Assembly: GCA_019636495.1 (NCBI GenBank)
Contig: JAHBXL010000012.1
Coordinates: forward strand, 1 to 64,000
Direction: 5' to 3'
Length of the DNA: 64,000 nucleotides
Source: Phycisphaeraceae bacterium
Lineage (GTDB): Bacteria; Planctomycetota; Phycisphaerae; Phycisphaerales; UBA1924
Numbering within the stretch: position 1 is the stretch's first letter; every line of letters starts with the position of its first letter. A program made the translations under genes and the position numbers. The notes beneath the pieces were generated by a model. The model did not search any database. It was not told the origin of the DNA and saw only the letters and a program-made list of their open reading frames with translations. Shown in pieces: positions 19,526 through 31,365 of the stretch.

Positions 19526-19827
19526 TGCTCTCTCCTTTGCCCGGGCGGTTTCGGCCGCGGGCCAACAACGGGATACGCGCGGAGGTCTCTCTCGCGCGCT
19601 CTTTGCCGCGAGCCGCACACTGCGGCACACGGAGCGAAGAGACTACAGCCCGCCACTGGAAAGCCAAGGGCCAAGGCGCGCAGTTTGCGCTAAGAGCGAT
19701 GGGGTGGCCAACGCCATGCCCGCAGACAGGCTGATCGCGCTGACCTGCCGCGGGCCACCCTGCCGCCGCCGAATCAGGGCCATCGTCCAGCACGGCGCGC
19801 CAACGCGCTCCCGCTCTACCATCGGGC
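19526..19827. other. Divergent promoter gap of the VPAPG gene and uvrB
   Basis: About 300 nt serve two divergent starts. No gene is visible and I see no convincing -35/-10 pair. Several G/C-rich inverted stretches lie near the VPAPG start. Confidence 0.4.
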
Positions 19828-22101
<2,274 letters not shown>

Positions 22102-22105
22102 ACGG

Positions 22106-22603
22106 TCAGCGGGTGGTGGCCGCCGCGCGGGCCTCGAGGCCCGTGCTGCCGAAGCCGCCCGCGCCGCGGGCCGTGTTGTCGAGCGATGCGCTCTCGATCA
22201 CCATTGCCCGCGCGACCGGGGCGATGACCATCTGGGCGATGCGCATGCCGTGCGTGATGTCGAAGTCCTCATTGCCGAGGTTGATCATCGGGACCTTCAC
22301 CTCGCCGCGATAGTCGGCGTCGATCGTGCCCGGCGAGTTGGGCATGGTGACACCGTGGCGCGAGGCCAGGCCCGAGCGCGGCCGCACCTGTGCCTCAAAG
22401 CCCTCGGGAAGCGCGATCGCGATCCCGGTGGGGACTAGCGCGATGTACCCGCCGCGGCTGATTGGTCGCAATGTAATCCTGCCACCTTCGGGCAGGCAGG
22501 CGGCGAGATCCATGCCCGCGGCATGCTCGGTCTGGTACTCCGGCAGGTTGGCGCGCAGGTCGAGCCTCTGCACGCGGAGCGTCGGCTGGTGCTGTGACGG
22601 CAT
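22106..22603 (-). CDS. dut: dUTP diphosphatase
   Basis: Hydrolyses dUTP to dUMP and pyrophosphate, keeping uracil out of DNA and feeding thymidylate synthesis. At 165 residues it has all five trimeric dUTPase motifs: [45 protein letters not shown] and, at the C-terminus, [10 protein letters not shown], the Gly-rich flap over the active site. It is preceded in the same direction by the small 100-residue gene with 26 nt between them, so the two are probably cotranscribed. Confidence 0.96.
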   Translation of the reverse strand: MPSQHQPTLRVQRLDLRANLPEYQTEHAAGMDLAACLPEGGRITLRPISRGGYIALVPTGIAIALPEGFEAQVRPRSGLASRHGVTMPNSPGTIDADYRGEVKVPMINLGNEDFDITHGMRIAQMVIAPVARAMVIESASLDNTARGAGGFGSTGLEARAAATTR

Positions 22604-22629
22604 GGCGGCAGGATACCGCGGCGGCGGCC

Positions 22630-22932
22630 CTACTGCACCTGTGCCGGCGGCCGCGCGATTGTCACCTCGACCGCGGCCGGGCCCTGGGCTCCGGCCACTT
22701 TCGCGGCATCCTCGACCGCGCGATTGAGCGTCTCAATCATCCGACGGGTGTTGGCGACGGCCTTGTCGAGCGAGGAGGCGCCGGTGACCGACCGCATCGG
22801 GTCGGCCCGCTGTTCCCTCTGCAGGCACTGGTCGCACTCGGCCCGTGCCCGCAGCAACGACTCCAGGATGCGCTCGGCGTTCTGGCGCATCGCCAGAAGG
22901 TCGGTCAGCGTCTGGGTGTTGGGTGTCGGCAT
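22630..22932 (-). CDS. Small helical protein of unknown function
   Basis: A 100-residue protein from the ATG at 22932. It is helical, with an Arg/Glu-rich first half ([22 protein letters not shown]) and one CxxC-like pair (CDQC, about 33-36), and ends in an Ala/Pro-rich tail. No family is recognised. It sits directly before dut; a helper or structural role is possible, but the sequence does not say. Confidence 0.6.
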   Translation of the reverse strand: MPTPNTQTLTDLLAMRQNAERILESLLRARAECDQCLQREQRADPMRSVTGASSLDKAVANTRRMIETLNRAVEDAAKVAGAQGPAAVEVTIARPPAQVQ

Positions 22933-22962
22933 CGCGGATGAACTCCGGGACTCGGTCTGTTC

Positions 22963-22980
22963 CCCGCCCGCGCGGGCGGG
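22963..22980. terminator. Perfect 18-nt G/C palindrome between two minus-strand genes
   Basis: CCCGCCCGC / GCGGGCGGG read with no loop. It lies just past the end of the dehydratase gene on the minus strand and may end that transcript, but no T-run follows. Confidence 0.4.
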
Positions 22981-23038
22981 AGCCGGACCGCGTGGAGTTT
23001 ACGTCCAGCGGCGCGTCCGCGCCGCGGGGGCCGAACGC

Positions 23039-24727
23039 CTACCGCACAACGCTCCGTGCCGGTCGGCAGGTCTCAACGGCGGGCGCGGGCCGCATCTCGG
23101 GCACATACCGGCGGATCGCCGAGACGACCGCATCGTGATCCGTGCTGTGCCGGAGGTCATCGAGTTCGGCGATCATCGCCGCGGCGCGATCATCGCTCAG
23201 GGGATCGACACCCAGCCCCGTCCACGCGCGCACCCCGGGGTGCGAGGTGGGCCGGAGCAGTTCTTCGGCGTACGCCAGTTCCTCGTGGATCTTCTCGCCC
23301 GGCCGCGCCCCGCTGAAGGCGATCTCGATCGCCGCGCCCCCCCCGCCCACCACGCCCGCCGGCGCATCGCCGGGCGCGCGGGCCACCAGCCCGTGCGCCG
23401 CCGCGAACCGTCGGGCCAAGTCGAGGATCAGCACCGGATCGCCCATGTCGAGCACATACACCCCTGCGCGGCGGGCGCCCGGGGCCGCCTCGCCGGGCAG
23501 CGCGGCCGACTGCAGCACCAGCATCGCCGCTTCGTGGATGGTCATGAAGTACCGCGTCATCCGCGGATCGGTGACGGTCAGCGGCCCGCCCTCGGCCAGT
23601 TGGCTCGACCAGATGGTCAGCACGCTGCACGCCGAACCGAGCACATTGCCGAAGCGCACCATGCTCATCTGCGTGCGCGAGTCTGGCCGCGCAGCCAGCC
23701 ACGAGATGTACATCTCCGCCAGCCGCTTGGTCGCGCCCATCACGCTCGTCGGGTTCACGGCCTTGTCGGTCGAGATCAAAACGAATCGCTCGGCCTCGAA
23801 CTCCGCCGCGGCATCGGCGATCGCCTTGGTGCCGAACAGGTTGTTCGTCAGCGCGTGGGCCGGGTGGTCCTCCATCAGCGGCACGTGTTTGTGTGCCGCG
23901 GCATGGAAGATCGCGTGCGGGCGCAACTCGCCGACGATCCTGCGTGTTCCCGCGGCATCGGCCACATCGTGCAGCACCGCCCGCCGTGGCACCGAGGGGA
24001 ACCGTCGCGCGATCTGCCGATCGATCTCGAAGAGCGCGTTCTCGCCGCGCTCCATGAGGATGATCTGCGCCGGGGCAAAGCCCGCGCCGCCGGCGCACAG
24101 CCGGGCCAGTTCGGAGCCGATGCTCCCGCCCGCGCCGGTGATCAGGATGCGCTTTCCCGCAAGCACGCCGCCCACCGCATCGCGGTCGATGCTGTACGGC
24201 TCGCGGCCGATGAGTTTCGCCAGGTCGATCGCTGGTGGCGTGGCGAGCATCGCGCTCCCGCCGGCGCGTGGCGCGGGCTCATCGACCCGCGCTGCGAGAA
24301 TCGAGTTAATGCCCGTCGGCGCGAGCAAGTCGCCGATGGGCGTGACGGCCCGCTCGGTGATCCCGGCGAGGCGGAGCAGTTCGGTGGTGCGCACGGTTGC
24401 GGCCCGCATGGTGGTGGGGAACGAGACCAGGGCGAGGCGCGGCCGGAAGCGCGAAGCGATCGCGGGCAGGTCGTCGATCGTGCCGAGGCGGGGCGAGCGG
24501 AGTGCGCCCGCGCGCGCCGGCAGGCCCGCAGGCGTGAGGAAGCCGACGACCGTGGGCGGCGCAGCCAGCGCGGCCAACTGGGCCTCCATCTGCGCAACCG
24601 TCTCCGGTGTGCCGATCAGCAGCACCCCGGCCTGCACGTGCTCCACACGCCGACGCGGCGCGGGGCGCTCTCGGGGCGGGGGAATGAACGAAGCGGGGGG
24701 CTGGAAGTACACCGGGTGCATCCTCAT
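23039..24727 (-). CDS. UDP-GlcNAc 4,6-dehydratase-like protein (WbpM/CapD/FlaA1 family), soluble form
   Basis: Encodes 562 residues. Residues about 30-150 look like the first Rossmann (CoA-binding-like) domain; the second, SDR-type, domain begins at GKRILITGAGGSIGSELARL (about 190). HAAAHKHVPLMED and STDKAVNPTSVMGATKR identify the family: the usual SDR Tyr is Met (VMGATK), as in the large retaining dehydratases WbpM, PglF and CapD. FSGARPGEKIHEEL closes the domain. Family members usually have four N-terminal membrane helices; none are visible here, so this form is probably cytoplasmic. It would make a 4-keto-6-deoxy sugar nucleotide for surface glycans, consistent with the GDP-mannose gene nearby. 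A run of seven C (23338-23344) encodes a Gly stretch. Confidence 0.9.
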   Translation of the reverse strand: MRMHPVYFQPPASFIPPPRERPAPRRRVEHVQAGVLLIGTPETVAQMEAQLAALAAPPTVVGFLTPAGLPARAGALRSPRLGTIDDLPAIASRFRPRLALVSFPTTMRAATVRTTELLRLAGITERAVTPIGDLLAPTGINSILAARVDEPAPRAGGSAMLATPPAIDLAKLIGREPYSIDRDAVGGVLAGKRILITGAGGSIGSELARLCAGGAGFAPAQIILMERGENALFEIDRQIARRFPSVPRRAVLHDVADAAGTRRIVGELRPHAIFHAAAHKHVPLMEDHPAHALTNNLFGTKAIADAAAEFEAERFVLISTDKAVNPTSVMGATKRLAEMYISWLAARPDSRTQMSMVRFGNVLGSACSVLTIWSSQLAEGGPLTVTDPRMTRYFMTIHEAAMLVLQSAALPGEAAPGARRAGVYVLDMGDPVLILDLARRFAAAHGLVARAPGDAPAGVVGGGGAAIEIAFSGARPGEKIHEELAYAEELLRPTSHPGVRAWTGLGVDPLSDDRAAAMIAELDDLRHSTDHDAVVSAIRRYVPEMRPAPAVETCRPARSVVR

Positions 24728-24786
24728 AAAGAGCGCAGATCATCGGTCCGGCAGAGCACGCCGCTGGACATGCCGTGTCGGGTACG

Positions 24787-25569
24787 ATGAACCCGATGCT
24801 CACCCGTCTGACCGGCATTCTCGAGTCCATCGACGGCAACGCCGCGACCGTGGTGCCCGAGGGCATGCCCGGTGTGGCGTACGAGGTGCTCCTTCCGGCC
24901 TACCTGGCCGACGCATGGCTGGGAAGAGGCGGGGGCGGTGGGGGGGGGACCGGGGCGATGATCGGGCGGCGGGTCGAGATTCACACGCTGGAGTATCTTG
25001 AGGGCCAGGGGCAGGGGGCGAGTTTCGTGCCGCGGCTGCTGGGGTTTGCCTCGCGGGCCGAGCGCGAGTTCTTTGACCTGCTCACGAGCGTGAAGGGGCT
25101 GGGGCCCAAGCGCGGGCTGCGGGTGATGGCCGTCGAGCCGGGGGTGATCGCGCGCGCGATCGCCGAACGCAACAGTCGCATGCTCCAGACGCTCCCGGAG
25201 ATCGGTCCAAAACTGGCCGAGTCGATCGTGCACGAACTCAAGAGCAAGTGCGATGCGTACATCGGCCTGGGAATCTCCAGGGGCGCGCCCGCGCCCGAGC
25301 CGCAGGCCGCCGCCGCGACCGAGGCCAAGCCGAGCCGCAAACCGGCCAAGGCGGGCAATGGGCGGAGCAGCGCGGAGCCGCGGCCTGTCCCCCCCTCAGC
25401 GCCCGCCGCGCCGATCCGGGCAGCCGTCGATGCCCTGGTCGCGCTTGGTGAGTCGCCCTTCGATGCCGAGCGGATGGTCGCGCGGGCCATCGACCGCTGG
25501 CGCAGCGGGGGCGATGACCCGCCCGCGGAACTCTCGGTGCTCATCACCGCGGCGTACGCGGCGAGGTAG
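24787..25569 (+). CDS. ruvA: Holliday junction branch migration protein RuvA
   Basis: Binds four-way junctions as a tetramer and loads the RuvB motor. 260 residues (257 if the ATG at 24796 is used). Domain I begins MLTRLTGILESIDG; two helix-hairpin-helix motifs follow (TSVKGLGPKRGL and LPEIGPKLAESIVHELK); domain III is AAVDALVALGESPFDAERMVARA, the RuvB contact. Two features lengthen it relative to about 200 residues in E. coli: a poly-Gly loop in domain I encoded by a G-rich tract including nine consecutive G (24940-24948), and a long Ala/Pro/Lys linker before domain III. ruvB and ruvC are not in the window. No strong Shine-Dalgarno decides the start. Confidence 0.95.
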   Translation: MNPMLTRLTGILESIDGNAATVVPEGMPGVAYEVLLPAYLADAWLGRGGGGGGGTGAMIGRRVEIHTLEYLEGQGQGASFVPRLLGFASRAEREFFDLLTSVKGLGPKRGLRVMAVEPGVIARAIAERNSRMLQTLPEIGPKLAESIVHELKSKCDAYIGLGISRGAPAPEPQAAAATEAKPSRKPAKAGNGRSSAEPRPVPPSAPAAPIRAAVDALVALGESPFDAERMVARAIDRWRSGGDDPPAELSVLITAAYAAR

Positions 25570-25655
25570 CGCGGCAATGCAGCAGGCGACTCGATCCTGC
25601 CGGTTCGCCTTCCCGCACTCCAACTTTCTACACCCGACATCCTTATCATCCGCCC

Positions 25656-26789
25656 ATGCGCTACGCGATGATCATGGCCGGTGGGGCGGGCACGCGGCTG
25701 TGGCCCATGAGCCGCAACGCACGGCCCAAGCAGTTGCTCCCACTGATCGCCGAGCCCGGCTCCGCCAAGCCGCTCTCGCTTCTGCAGATCGCCGCGCGGC
25801 GGATCGGCGACCTGGTGCCGCCCGAGCGCCGCTATATCTGCACCGCCGAGGATTTTCGCGAGCAGATCAAGGCCGCGCTCCCCGAGTTCTCCGATGATCG
25901 GATTCTCGGCGAGCCGGTCGGGCGCGACACGGTGAACGCCGTCGGGCTCGCCGCGGCGGTCTTCAGCAAGTTGCACAAGGACGCCGTCTTCTGCGTGCTG
26001 ACGGCCGATCATCTCATCCGGCCCGAGAGCGTCTTTCGCGAGCGGGCCGACCTGGCCTTTCGCATGGTCGAGCAGGACCCCTCGCGCCTGGTGACGTTCG
26101 CCATTAAGCCGACGTACGCCGCGACGGGCTTCGGCTATGTCGAGCGCGGCCCCGCGCTCACCGGCGTGACCGATGACAAGGGCAAGCCGATCGGCAAGGG
26201 CCTGGCGTTCCGCGTGACGCGGTTTGTCGAGAAGCCCGATGCCCCTCGCGCCCAGGCCTACTTTGAATCGGGCCACTTTGCGTGGAACTCGGGCATGTTC
26301 GTCTTCCACGCGCAGACGTTCATGGACTGCCTCAAGCGCTTCAAGCCCGAGAGTTTCGACGGCCTGATGTCGATCCGCGAGGCCTGGGGCACCAAGAAGC
26401 AGCGCGACGTGCTGGCCGAGGTCTATCCGGAACTGCCGCGGATCAGCGTCGATTACGCGGTGATGGAGCCCGCCTCGCGCGACCGCGATGTCTCGGTCTG
26501 CACCGTACTGACCGATGTCGACTGGCTCGATGTCGGCTCGTGGCCCAGTTACGGACAGACACTGCCCGCCGATGGCGAGGGCAACCGCGTGGGCGCGCAG
26601 TGCAAGGCGGTGATGGTCGACGCGGTGAACAACCTCGTGGTGAGCGATGACCCCTCGCACACCGTCGCGGTGCTTGGTGTGAAGGACCTGATCGTGGTGC
26701 ACACGAAAGATGCAACGCTGGTGATGCCGCGGGACAAGGCCGAGCAACTCAAGAAACTGCACGCGATGGTGGAGGAGGGGCTGCGCTGA
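25656..26789 (+). CDS. manC: Mannose-1-phosphate guanylyltransferase
   Basis: Makes GDP-mannose from GTP and mannose-1-phosphate. 377 residues with the nucleotidyltransferase signature GGAGTRLWPMSR (9-20), RPKQLLPL, LTADHLI, and the sugar-binding VEKPDAP and AWNSGMFVF. The length corresponds to the guanylyltransferase domain alone, without the phosphomannose isomerase domain of bifunctional ManC/AlgA. It supplies mannose for surface polysaccharides and possibly the GT2 enzyme at 43.6 kb. The next gene (ruvX) follows in the same direction with 34 nt between. Confidence 0.93.
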   Translation: MRYAMIMAGGAGTRLWPMSRNARPKQLLPLIAEPGSAKPLSLLQIAARRIGDLVPPERRYICTAEDFREQIKAALPEFSDDRILGEPVGRDTVNAVGLAAAVFSKLHKDAVFCVLTADHLIRPESVFRERADLAFRMVEQDPSRLVTFAIKPTYAATGFGYVERGPALTGVTDDKGKPIGKGLAFRVTRFVEKPDAPRAQAYFESGHFAWNSGMFVFHAQTFMDCLKRFKPESFDGLMSIREAWGTKKQRDVLAEVYPELPRISVDYAVMEPASRDRDVSVCTVLTDVDWLDVGSWPSYGQTLPADGEGNRVGAQCKAVMVDAVNNLVVSDDPSHTVAVLGVKDLIVVHTKDATLVMPRDKAEQLKKLHAMVEEGLR

Positions 26790-26823
26790 GTGCGTTTGCG
26801 CGCTGCGCATCTATCCTTGCTCC

Positions 26824-27345
26824 GTGCGATACCTCGCCATCGACATCGGCGACAAGCGGACCGGCCTGGCCATCGGCGATGACCAGACGCGCATGGTCCT
26901 GCCGCTGCACGTGCTGGAAGTTCCGACCGCCGAGCGCGGCGGGGAAGCGTGGCTCGAGGCGCTGCACCGCGCCATCGCCGATCAGGTCTCGCCGCACGCC
27001 GAGGCCGAACTGGTCATCGGCCTGCCGCTGAACATGGATGGGACCGAGGGCCCGCGGGCAGCGATCGTCCGTGCGCTCGCCGCGCGGCTGGCCGAGATGA
27101 CCGGCCGCGCAGTCCGCTTTCAGGATGAACGGCTCACCTCAGCCGATGCCGACTGGGCCATGGCCCGCACGGGCATGACCCGGGGCGAGAAGAAGAAGCA
27201 GCGCGACGCCCTCGCCGCCGCGGCCATTTTGCGTGACTTTCTCGCCGCCCGGTTGGACGAGGGTGCCGGCCCGGGCTGCCAGATGCCCGGCGATCAAGCG
27301 TCCCCGCGTGCCGATGGCGGTACAACTGATCGTGAACCGGAGTGA
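26824..27345 (+). CDS. ruvX: Putative pre-16S rRNA nuclease / Holliday junction resolvase-like RuvX (YqgF)
   Basis: RNase H-fold protein of 173 residues from a GTG at 26824. Motifs are AIDIGDKRTGLAIGD with the first catalytic Asp, VIGLPLNMDGTEG, and DERLTSADAD with the second acidic pair. In bacteria YqgF completes the 5' end of 16S rRNA; the older resolvase name rests on fold similarity. The C-terminal 25 residues (after LDEGAGPG) are low-complexity and not part of the family. The LolA-like gene starts 4 nt after its stop, so the two are coupled. Confidence 0.92.
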   Translation: MRYLAIDIGDKRTGLAIGDDQTRMVLPLHVLEVPTAERGGEAWLEALHRAIADQVSPHAEAELVIGLPLNMDGTEGPRAAIVRALAARLAEMTGRAVRFQDERLTSADADWAMARTGMTRGEKKKQRDALAAAAILRDFLAARLDEGAGPGCQMPGDQASPRADGGTTDREPE

Positions 27346-27349
27346 AGCG

Positions 27350-28303
27350 ATGATGCAGACCTGTGTCCGAGTGCTGGCATTTTCCGCCGCGTGCTGCGCG
27401 GCCGGTTGGCCCGGCGTTTTGTTGGCGCAGAGCGATGCGACCCCCCCAACCACGCCACCCCCAACCACAGCGCCGCAGCCGGCCAATGCACCCGCCGACA
27501 GGCAGCCGGAGAGAGCGGCCGAGCCCGCGAAGATCACCGATGCCGACCAGTTGCTCCGCGCGCTGGAGACCGCCGACAAGGACATCACCACGCTCACTTC
27601 CGCCATCCGCTACACCAAGAAGCCCAACGAACTGGTGGGCGGAGACGATGAGGTGCGCGAAGGCCGGCTGTGGTTCTTTGCGCGGCCATCCGAATCCGCT
27701 CCACCCGCCGAGAATGCCAGCAGCGCCGCCGCCGATCCCCGTCCGAATCGACTGTTCCAGATCGAGTTCACCCGGCTCTCGCTCGGCAACACCCGCCGCG
27801 ATGACCGCCGCATCTGGGTTTTCGATGGCCGTTGGCTCGTGGAAATGGACTTCCAGACCCGCTTCGTGCACAGGCGCGAGGTTGTTCGGCCCGGCGAGCA
27901 AGCCGACCCGCTTGCGCTCGGTCAGGGGCCCCTGCCGATCCCCATCGGCCAGAAGCGAGAGAAGATCGTCGAGCGCTTCGAGGCCACGCTCGCGCCGTTC
28001 TCCGATGGCTTTGATCAGGACAAGGCCCCGCCCTCGCTGGCCGAGACCTACCAGTTGCACCTCAAGCCGCGTCCCGGAATGCAGGAAGGGCGCGATTTCC
28101 GCGAAGTCCGGATCTGGTACCGCAAGTCGGATCTGTTGCCGCGGCTGGCCCGCGCCATCCATAAGGATGGCTCGACCACCGAGGTCTTCCTGCCGGATAT
28201 GCAGGTGAACCAGGACATCCCCGACACGGTCTTCGATACGCGCACGCCGCTGGGTTGGGCCGAGCAGATCGACGACTTCCGCAAGGCCGCGGCCGATAGA
28301 TAG
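27350..28303 (+). CDS. LolA-like outer-membrane lipoprotein carrier family protein
   Basis: A periplasmic protein of 317 residues. Start ATG 27350, with GGAG 7 nt upstream; a second ATG follows. The signal peptide ends GVLLAQ, followed by a Thr/Pro-rich linker. The domain (about 65-315) has the LolA beta-barrel pattern: DITTLTSAIRYTKK, EGRLWFFA, RRIWVFDGRWLVEMDF and KSDLLPRLARAIHKDGS. It is longer than E. coli LolA (about 200). Family knowledge suggests binding of lipoprotein acyl chains or a related lipid transfer; it may equally be one of the divergent LolA-like proteins of planctomycetes with unknown cargo. Confidence 0.8.
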   Translation: MMQTCVRVLAFSAACCAAGWPGVLLAQSDATPPTTPPPTTAPQPANAPADRQPERAAEPAKITDADQLLRALETADKDITTLTSAIRYTKKPNELVGGDDEVREGRLWFFARPSESAPPAENASSAAADPRPNRLFQIEFTRLSLGNTRRDDRRIWVFDGRWLVEMDFQTRFVHRREVVRPGEQADPLALGQGPLPIPIGQKREKIVERFEATLAPFSDGFDQDKAPPSLAETYQLHLKPRPGMQEGRDFREVRIWYRKSDLLPRLARAIHKDGSTTEVFLPDMQVNQDIPDTVFDTRTPLGWAEQIDDFRKAAADR

Positions 28304-28358
28304 ATCGATCGTCAGGTGTTGCTCCAGGTGCCGATCGGCACGTACCCCGAGGATTCCC

Positions 28359-31220
28359 ATGAGGCGAAGGAACGCCCGCATTGCTCGCTCTCCCGGCCGC
28401 GTTGGTGTGCTGGTGTTCTGCGCAGCCGCGCTGCTGGTATCCGGGCAGGTCGATGCGCAGGGCATCGGCCGCCGCGGCGAGCGTGGCGGGGATGTTGCGG
28501 GAGGCCGGGGCGGTGGGGGGGGTGGGGGGTTCGAGCCGATGGCCGCGCCGTCGACCTCGGAGGTGGTGCAACGCGCGATCGACCAGGCGTATCTGACTCC
28601 CGACGAGGTGCGTGACCTGCGTGTCTTCCACGGCCTTTGGGAAGTGAGCGATCTCGACACGCCGCAGCGCGCCGCCTCCGCGGCGTTGATCCGTGGCGCG
28701 TGGAACGATGCCGCGCTGAGCGCTTCGGGCATCGACCCGCTCGACCGTCTCGAGGGCCTGCTGATGCAGGGCGAATACGAGGCGGTGCTGCAACTGGCCG
28801 AGGCCGACAGGCGGATGGCGGAATCGCCGCGTGGCGCGCGCATCCGCGCCGATGCGCTGGAGCGGCAGGGCAGGCTGGCCGACGCCGCGGCGGCAACCGA
28901 GGGCGCGCTGCGTGCGCTCGCTCGGAGCGCGGCGGGGGCGACGGCCGGCGACCTGGTCGAGGGCGTCCGGATGCACGCGCAGCGCGTGCGGCTGGCGGGG
29001 CCGAGCGATCGTGCTGCGCCCGCGCAGGATTACCACGCGATGGTCGATGCGCTGAGCCGCGTTCGATCCCGCATCGACCGGCTCTACTGGCCCGCGCTGC
29101 TGGCCGAGGCCGAACTGCTGTACGCCAAGGACAACTCGCCGCAGGCCGCCGAGGCGCTGACGGAACTGCTGCGGCTGAACCCGTCGTGCGCGCGGGGGTG
29201 GTACCTGCTCGGCCAGATGAGCGCCGACTCGTTCAACTTCGACAACGTCGAGCGCATCGCGTTGCGCCTCGAGCAACTGGCCGGGGACGAGGACGGGCCG
29301 GGGCTCTCGGTCGAGGCCGCGCTGCTCCGCGCCCGGGCCGCGCTCCGGCAGTCCGATGGAGCCGGCGCTGCCGAAGAACTTGACCGTGCGCTGGCGGTGT
29401 TCCCGAACCGCGCCGACCTGCGGGCCCAGCGCGCCGCCGCCGAAGCGGTGCGGTTCGAGTTCGACTCGGCCCGCGCGATGCTGACGGAGTTCGCCCGGCG
29501 CGCGCCCGGCTCGCCACTGGGCGCCCACGCCGTAGGCAAAGCGCTGGCCGAGGCGCGGCAGTATTCCGAGGCCGCCGCGTTTCTCGAAGCCGCGCGCGAC
29601 ATGAACCCAAACGACCCCGCGCCGCTGATCGACCTGGGACTGCTCGAAGTGCAGGCCGGTCGCGACGAGCGCGCCCTGGACGCGCTGGAGCGGGCCTTCG
29701 CGCTCGACCCGTTCAACATCCGTGCCGACAACTCGCTGCGCCTGGTGCGCGAACTGCTGACCTACGAGCGGGTCGAGAGCGAGCACTTCGTCGTGCGGTT
29801 CAAGCCCGGCGCCGACGCCGTGCTGGCCCGCGAGATGGTCCCGCTGCTGGAGGAGATCCACCGCGTGGTCTGCGGCTCGCAGCCCGGCGGCATCGACCAC
29901 GAGCCTGCGCACAGGACCATCGTCGACCTGATGCCCAACCACCAATGGTTCGCGGTGCGCATCGCGGGCATGCCGCAGATTCACACCATCGCGGCGTCCA
30001 CCGGGCCCGTGATCGCCATGGAGGCGCCGCGCGAGGGCGCCCGGCACCTGGGGCTCTACGACTGGGTCCGCGTCGTGCGGCACGAGTATGTGCACACGGT
30101 CACGCTGTCGCGCACGAACAACCGCATCCCGCACTGGTTCACCGAGGCCGCGGCGGTGTATCTTGAACTCGCCCCGCGGGACTTCTCGACGTGCACGATG
30201 CTCGCCGGCGCGCTCCGCGCCGATGAACTGTTCAACCTCGACCAGATCAACCTCGCCTTCGTGCGCCCCCGTCGCCCGACCGATCGCACCATGGCCTATG
30301 CGCAGGGGCACTGGATGTATGAGTACATCGTCGAGCGTGCCGGCTCGCGCGCGCCCCTCGAACTCATGGACCTCTACGCCCAGGGCGTGCGGGAGGAACA
30401 GGCGTTCATCTCCGTGCTCGGTGTGTCGCGGGCGCAGTTCCTCGAGGAGTTCAAGGCCTGGGCCCGGCAGCAGGCCGTCGAATGGGGTCTCGCCCCACGA
30501 GTCGGCGAGCCCGATGTTCGAGACCTGCTGGTCCGCGGCCTGCTGGCCGACCCGGCACAGGCAGCGGGCATCCGCGCGGGCCTGGGCCGCACCGCCGCGG
30601 AGGCCGCGCTCGCGCTCGCCGAGACCGGACTGCCCCAGCCAGACGGGGACGTGGAGGATTGGGCGCTCGAACTCTCCGTGCCGCCCCCGGCGCAGTTGGA
30701 TGCGCTTCTGGCCGAGTATCCGAAGCATCCCGATCTTCTGGAGATCGCCGTCGATGCCGCGCTGGCCGCGAGCGATGGCAAGGCGACCATCGACAACGCC
30801 GCGCTGCTCGAGCGTTACGCCGCGGCCAGGCCTGTCGATCCCAAGCCGCACCGGCTGCTGGCCCAGATGTACCTCGCCCGAGCCGCGGATGGAGATCCGG
30901 ATGCGCCGCGCCGCGCCATCGAGCACCTGGAGTTCCTCGACGCCCGCGAGCAGAAGACGCCGGCCTATGCGACCGAACTCGCCCGACGCTACGCCGCGGT
31001 CGGAGACTGGCCGCGGGCGCGGGCCAAGGCCGAACGCGCCACGCAGATCTCGCCGTACGATGCGCGGCCGCGGGAACTCGCGGCGACCATCGCGATCCAG
31101 GCGGGCGATCTCGCCGCGGCGGAGCGGCACATTCTCGCGCTGACCGTGCTGGAGCCGGACCGAGCGGTGCACTTCCAGCGCTTGGAGGCCGTGAGAAAGC
31201 GGATGGGCGGGGGGCGTTAG
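28359..31220 (+). CDS. Secreted TPR protein with gluzincin metallopeptidase domain (peptidase MA-like)
   Basis: Encodes 953 residues with a signal peptide ending GQVDAQ. A Gly/Arg-rich linker, written by a run of eight G (28515-28522), leads to TPR-like helix pairs (about 100-480; EALTELLRLNPSCARGWYLLGQ, ALDALERAFALDPFNIRADN). The peptidase domain has the zinc motif HEYVH (574-578) and a downstream Glu in WFTEAAAVYLE, the gluzincin arrangement. A second TPR-like stretch ends the protein. It is likely periplasmic or surface-attached. The frame starts 55 nt after the LolA-like stop, so both may be in one operon. The substrate is unknown. Confidence 0.88.
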   Translation: MRRRNARIARSPGRVGVLVFCAAALLVSGQVDAQGIGRRGERGGDVAGGRGGGGGGGFEPMAAPSTSEVVQRAIDQAYLTPDEVRDLRVFHGLWEVSDLDTPQRAASAALIRGAWNDAALSASGIDPLDRLEGLLMQGEYEAVLQLAEADRRMAESPRGARIRADALERQGRLADAAAATEGALRALARSAAGATAGDLVEGVRMHAQRVRLAGPSDRAAPAQDYHAMVDALSRVRSRIDRLYWPALLAEAELLYAKDNSPQAAEALTELLRLNPSCARGWYLLGQMSADSFNFDNVERIALRLEQLAGDEDGPGLSVEAALLRARAALRQSDGAGAAEELDRALAVFPNRADLRAQRAAAEAVRFEFDSARAMLTEFARRAPGSPLGAHAVGKALAEARQYSEAAAFLEAARDMNPNDPAPLIDLGLLEVQAGRDERALDALERAFALDPFNIRADNSLRLVRELLTYERVESEHFVVRFKPGADAVLAREMVPLLEEIHRVVCGSQPGGIDHEPAHRTIVDLMPNHQWFAVRIAGMPQIHTIAASTGPVIAMEAPREGARHLGLYDWVRVVRHEYVHTVTLSRTNNRIPHWFTEAAAVYLELAPRDFSTCTMLAGALRADELFNLDQINLAFVRPRRPTDRTMAYAQGHWMYEYIVERAGSRAPLELMDLYAQGVREEQAFISVLGVSRAQFLEEFKAWARQQAVEWGLAPRVGEPDVRDLLVRGLLADPAQAAGIRAGLGRTAAEAALALAETGLPQPDGDVEDWALELSVPPPAQLDALLAEYPKHPDLLEIAVDAALAASDGKATIDNAALLERYAAARPVDPKPHRLLAQMYLARAADGDPDAPRRAIEHLEFLDAREQKTPAYATELARRYAAVGDWPRARAKAERATQISPYDARPRELAATIAIQAGDLAAAERHILALTVLEPDRAVHFQRLEAVRKRMGGGR

Positions 31221-31365
31221 GGCTTCATCAGGCCCGAGTGGCCGGAACATGGCGCTCAGTTCCACCGACTCGTCTTTCAGGACCAAAGGCTCAACAATCA
31301 GGTCCTCGGGGTCGGTGTTCGGCAGGGCGGTAGTCGCCTCGGCGACCGCCTACACTTGCGGCCCT

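Noticed and set aside
24778-24796. TCGGGT-N7-ACCCGA inverted repeat over the ruvA start
   Set aside because: Only 6 bp, overlaps the start codon region and has no second copy near other repair genes; likely chance in a G/C-rich sequence.
28062-31286. A very long open frame on the minus strand opposite the TPR peptidase gene
   Set aside because: High G+C removes stop codons from the complementary strand. The frame is Arg/Gly/His-rich, has no start signal and no domain, while the plus-strand frame has both.
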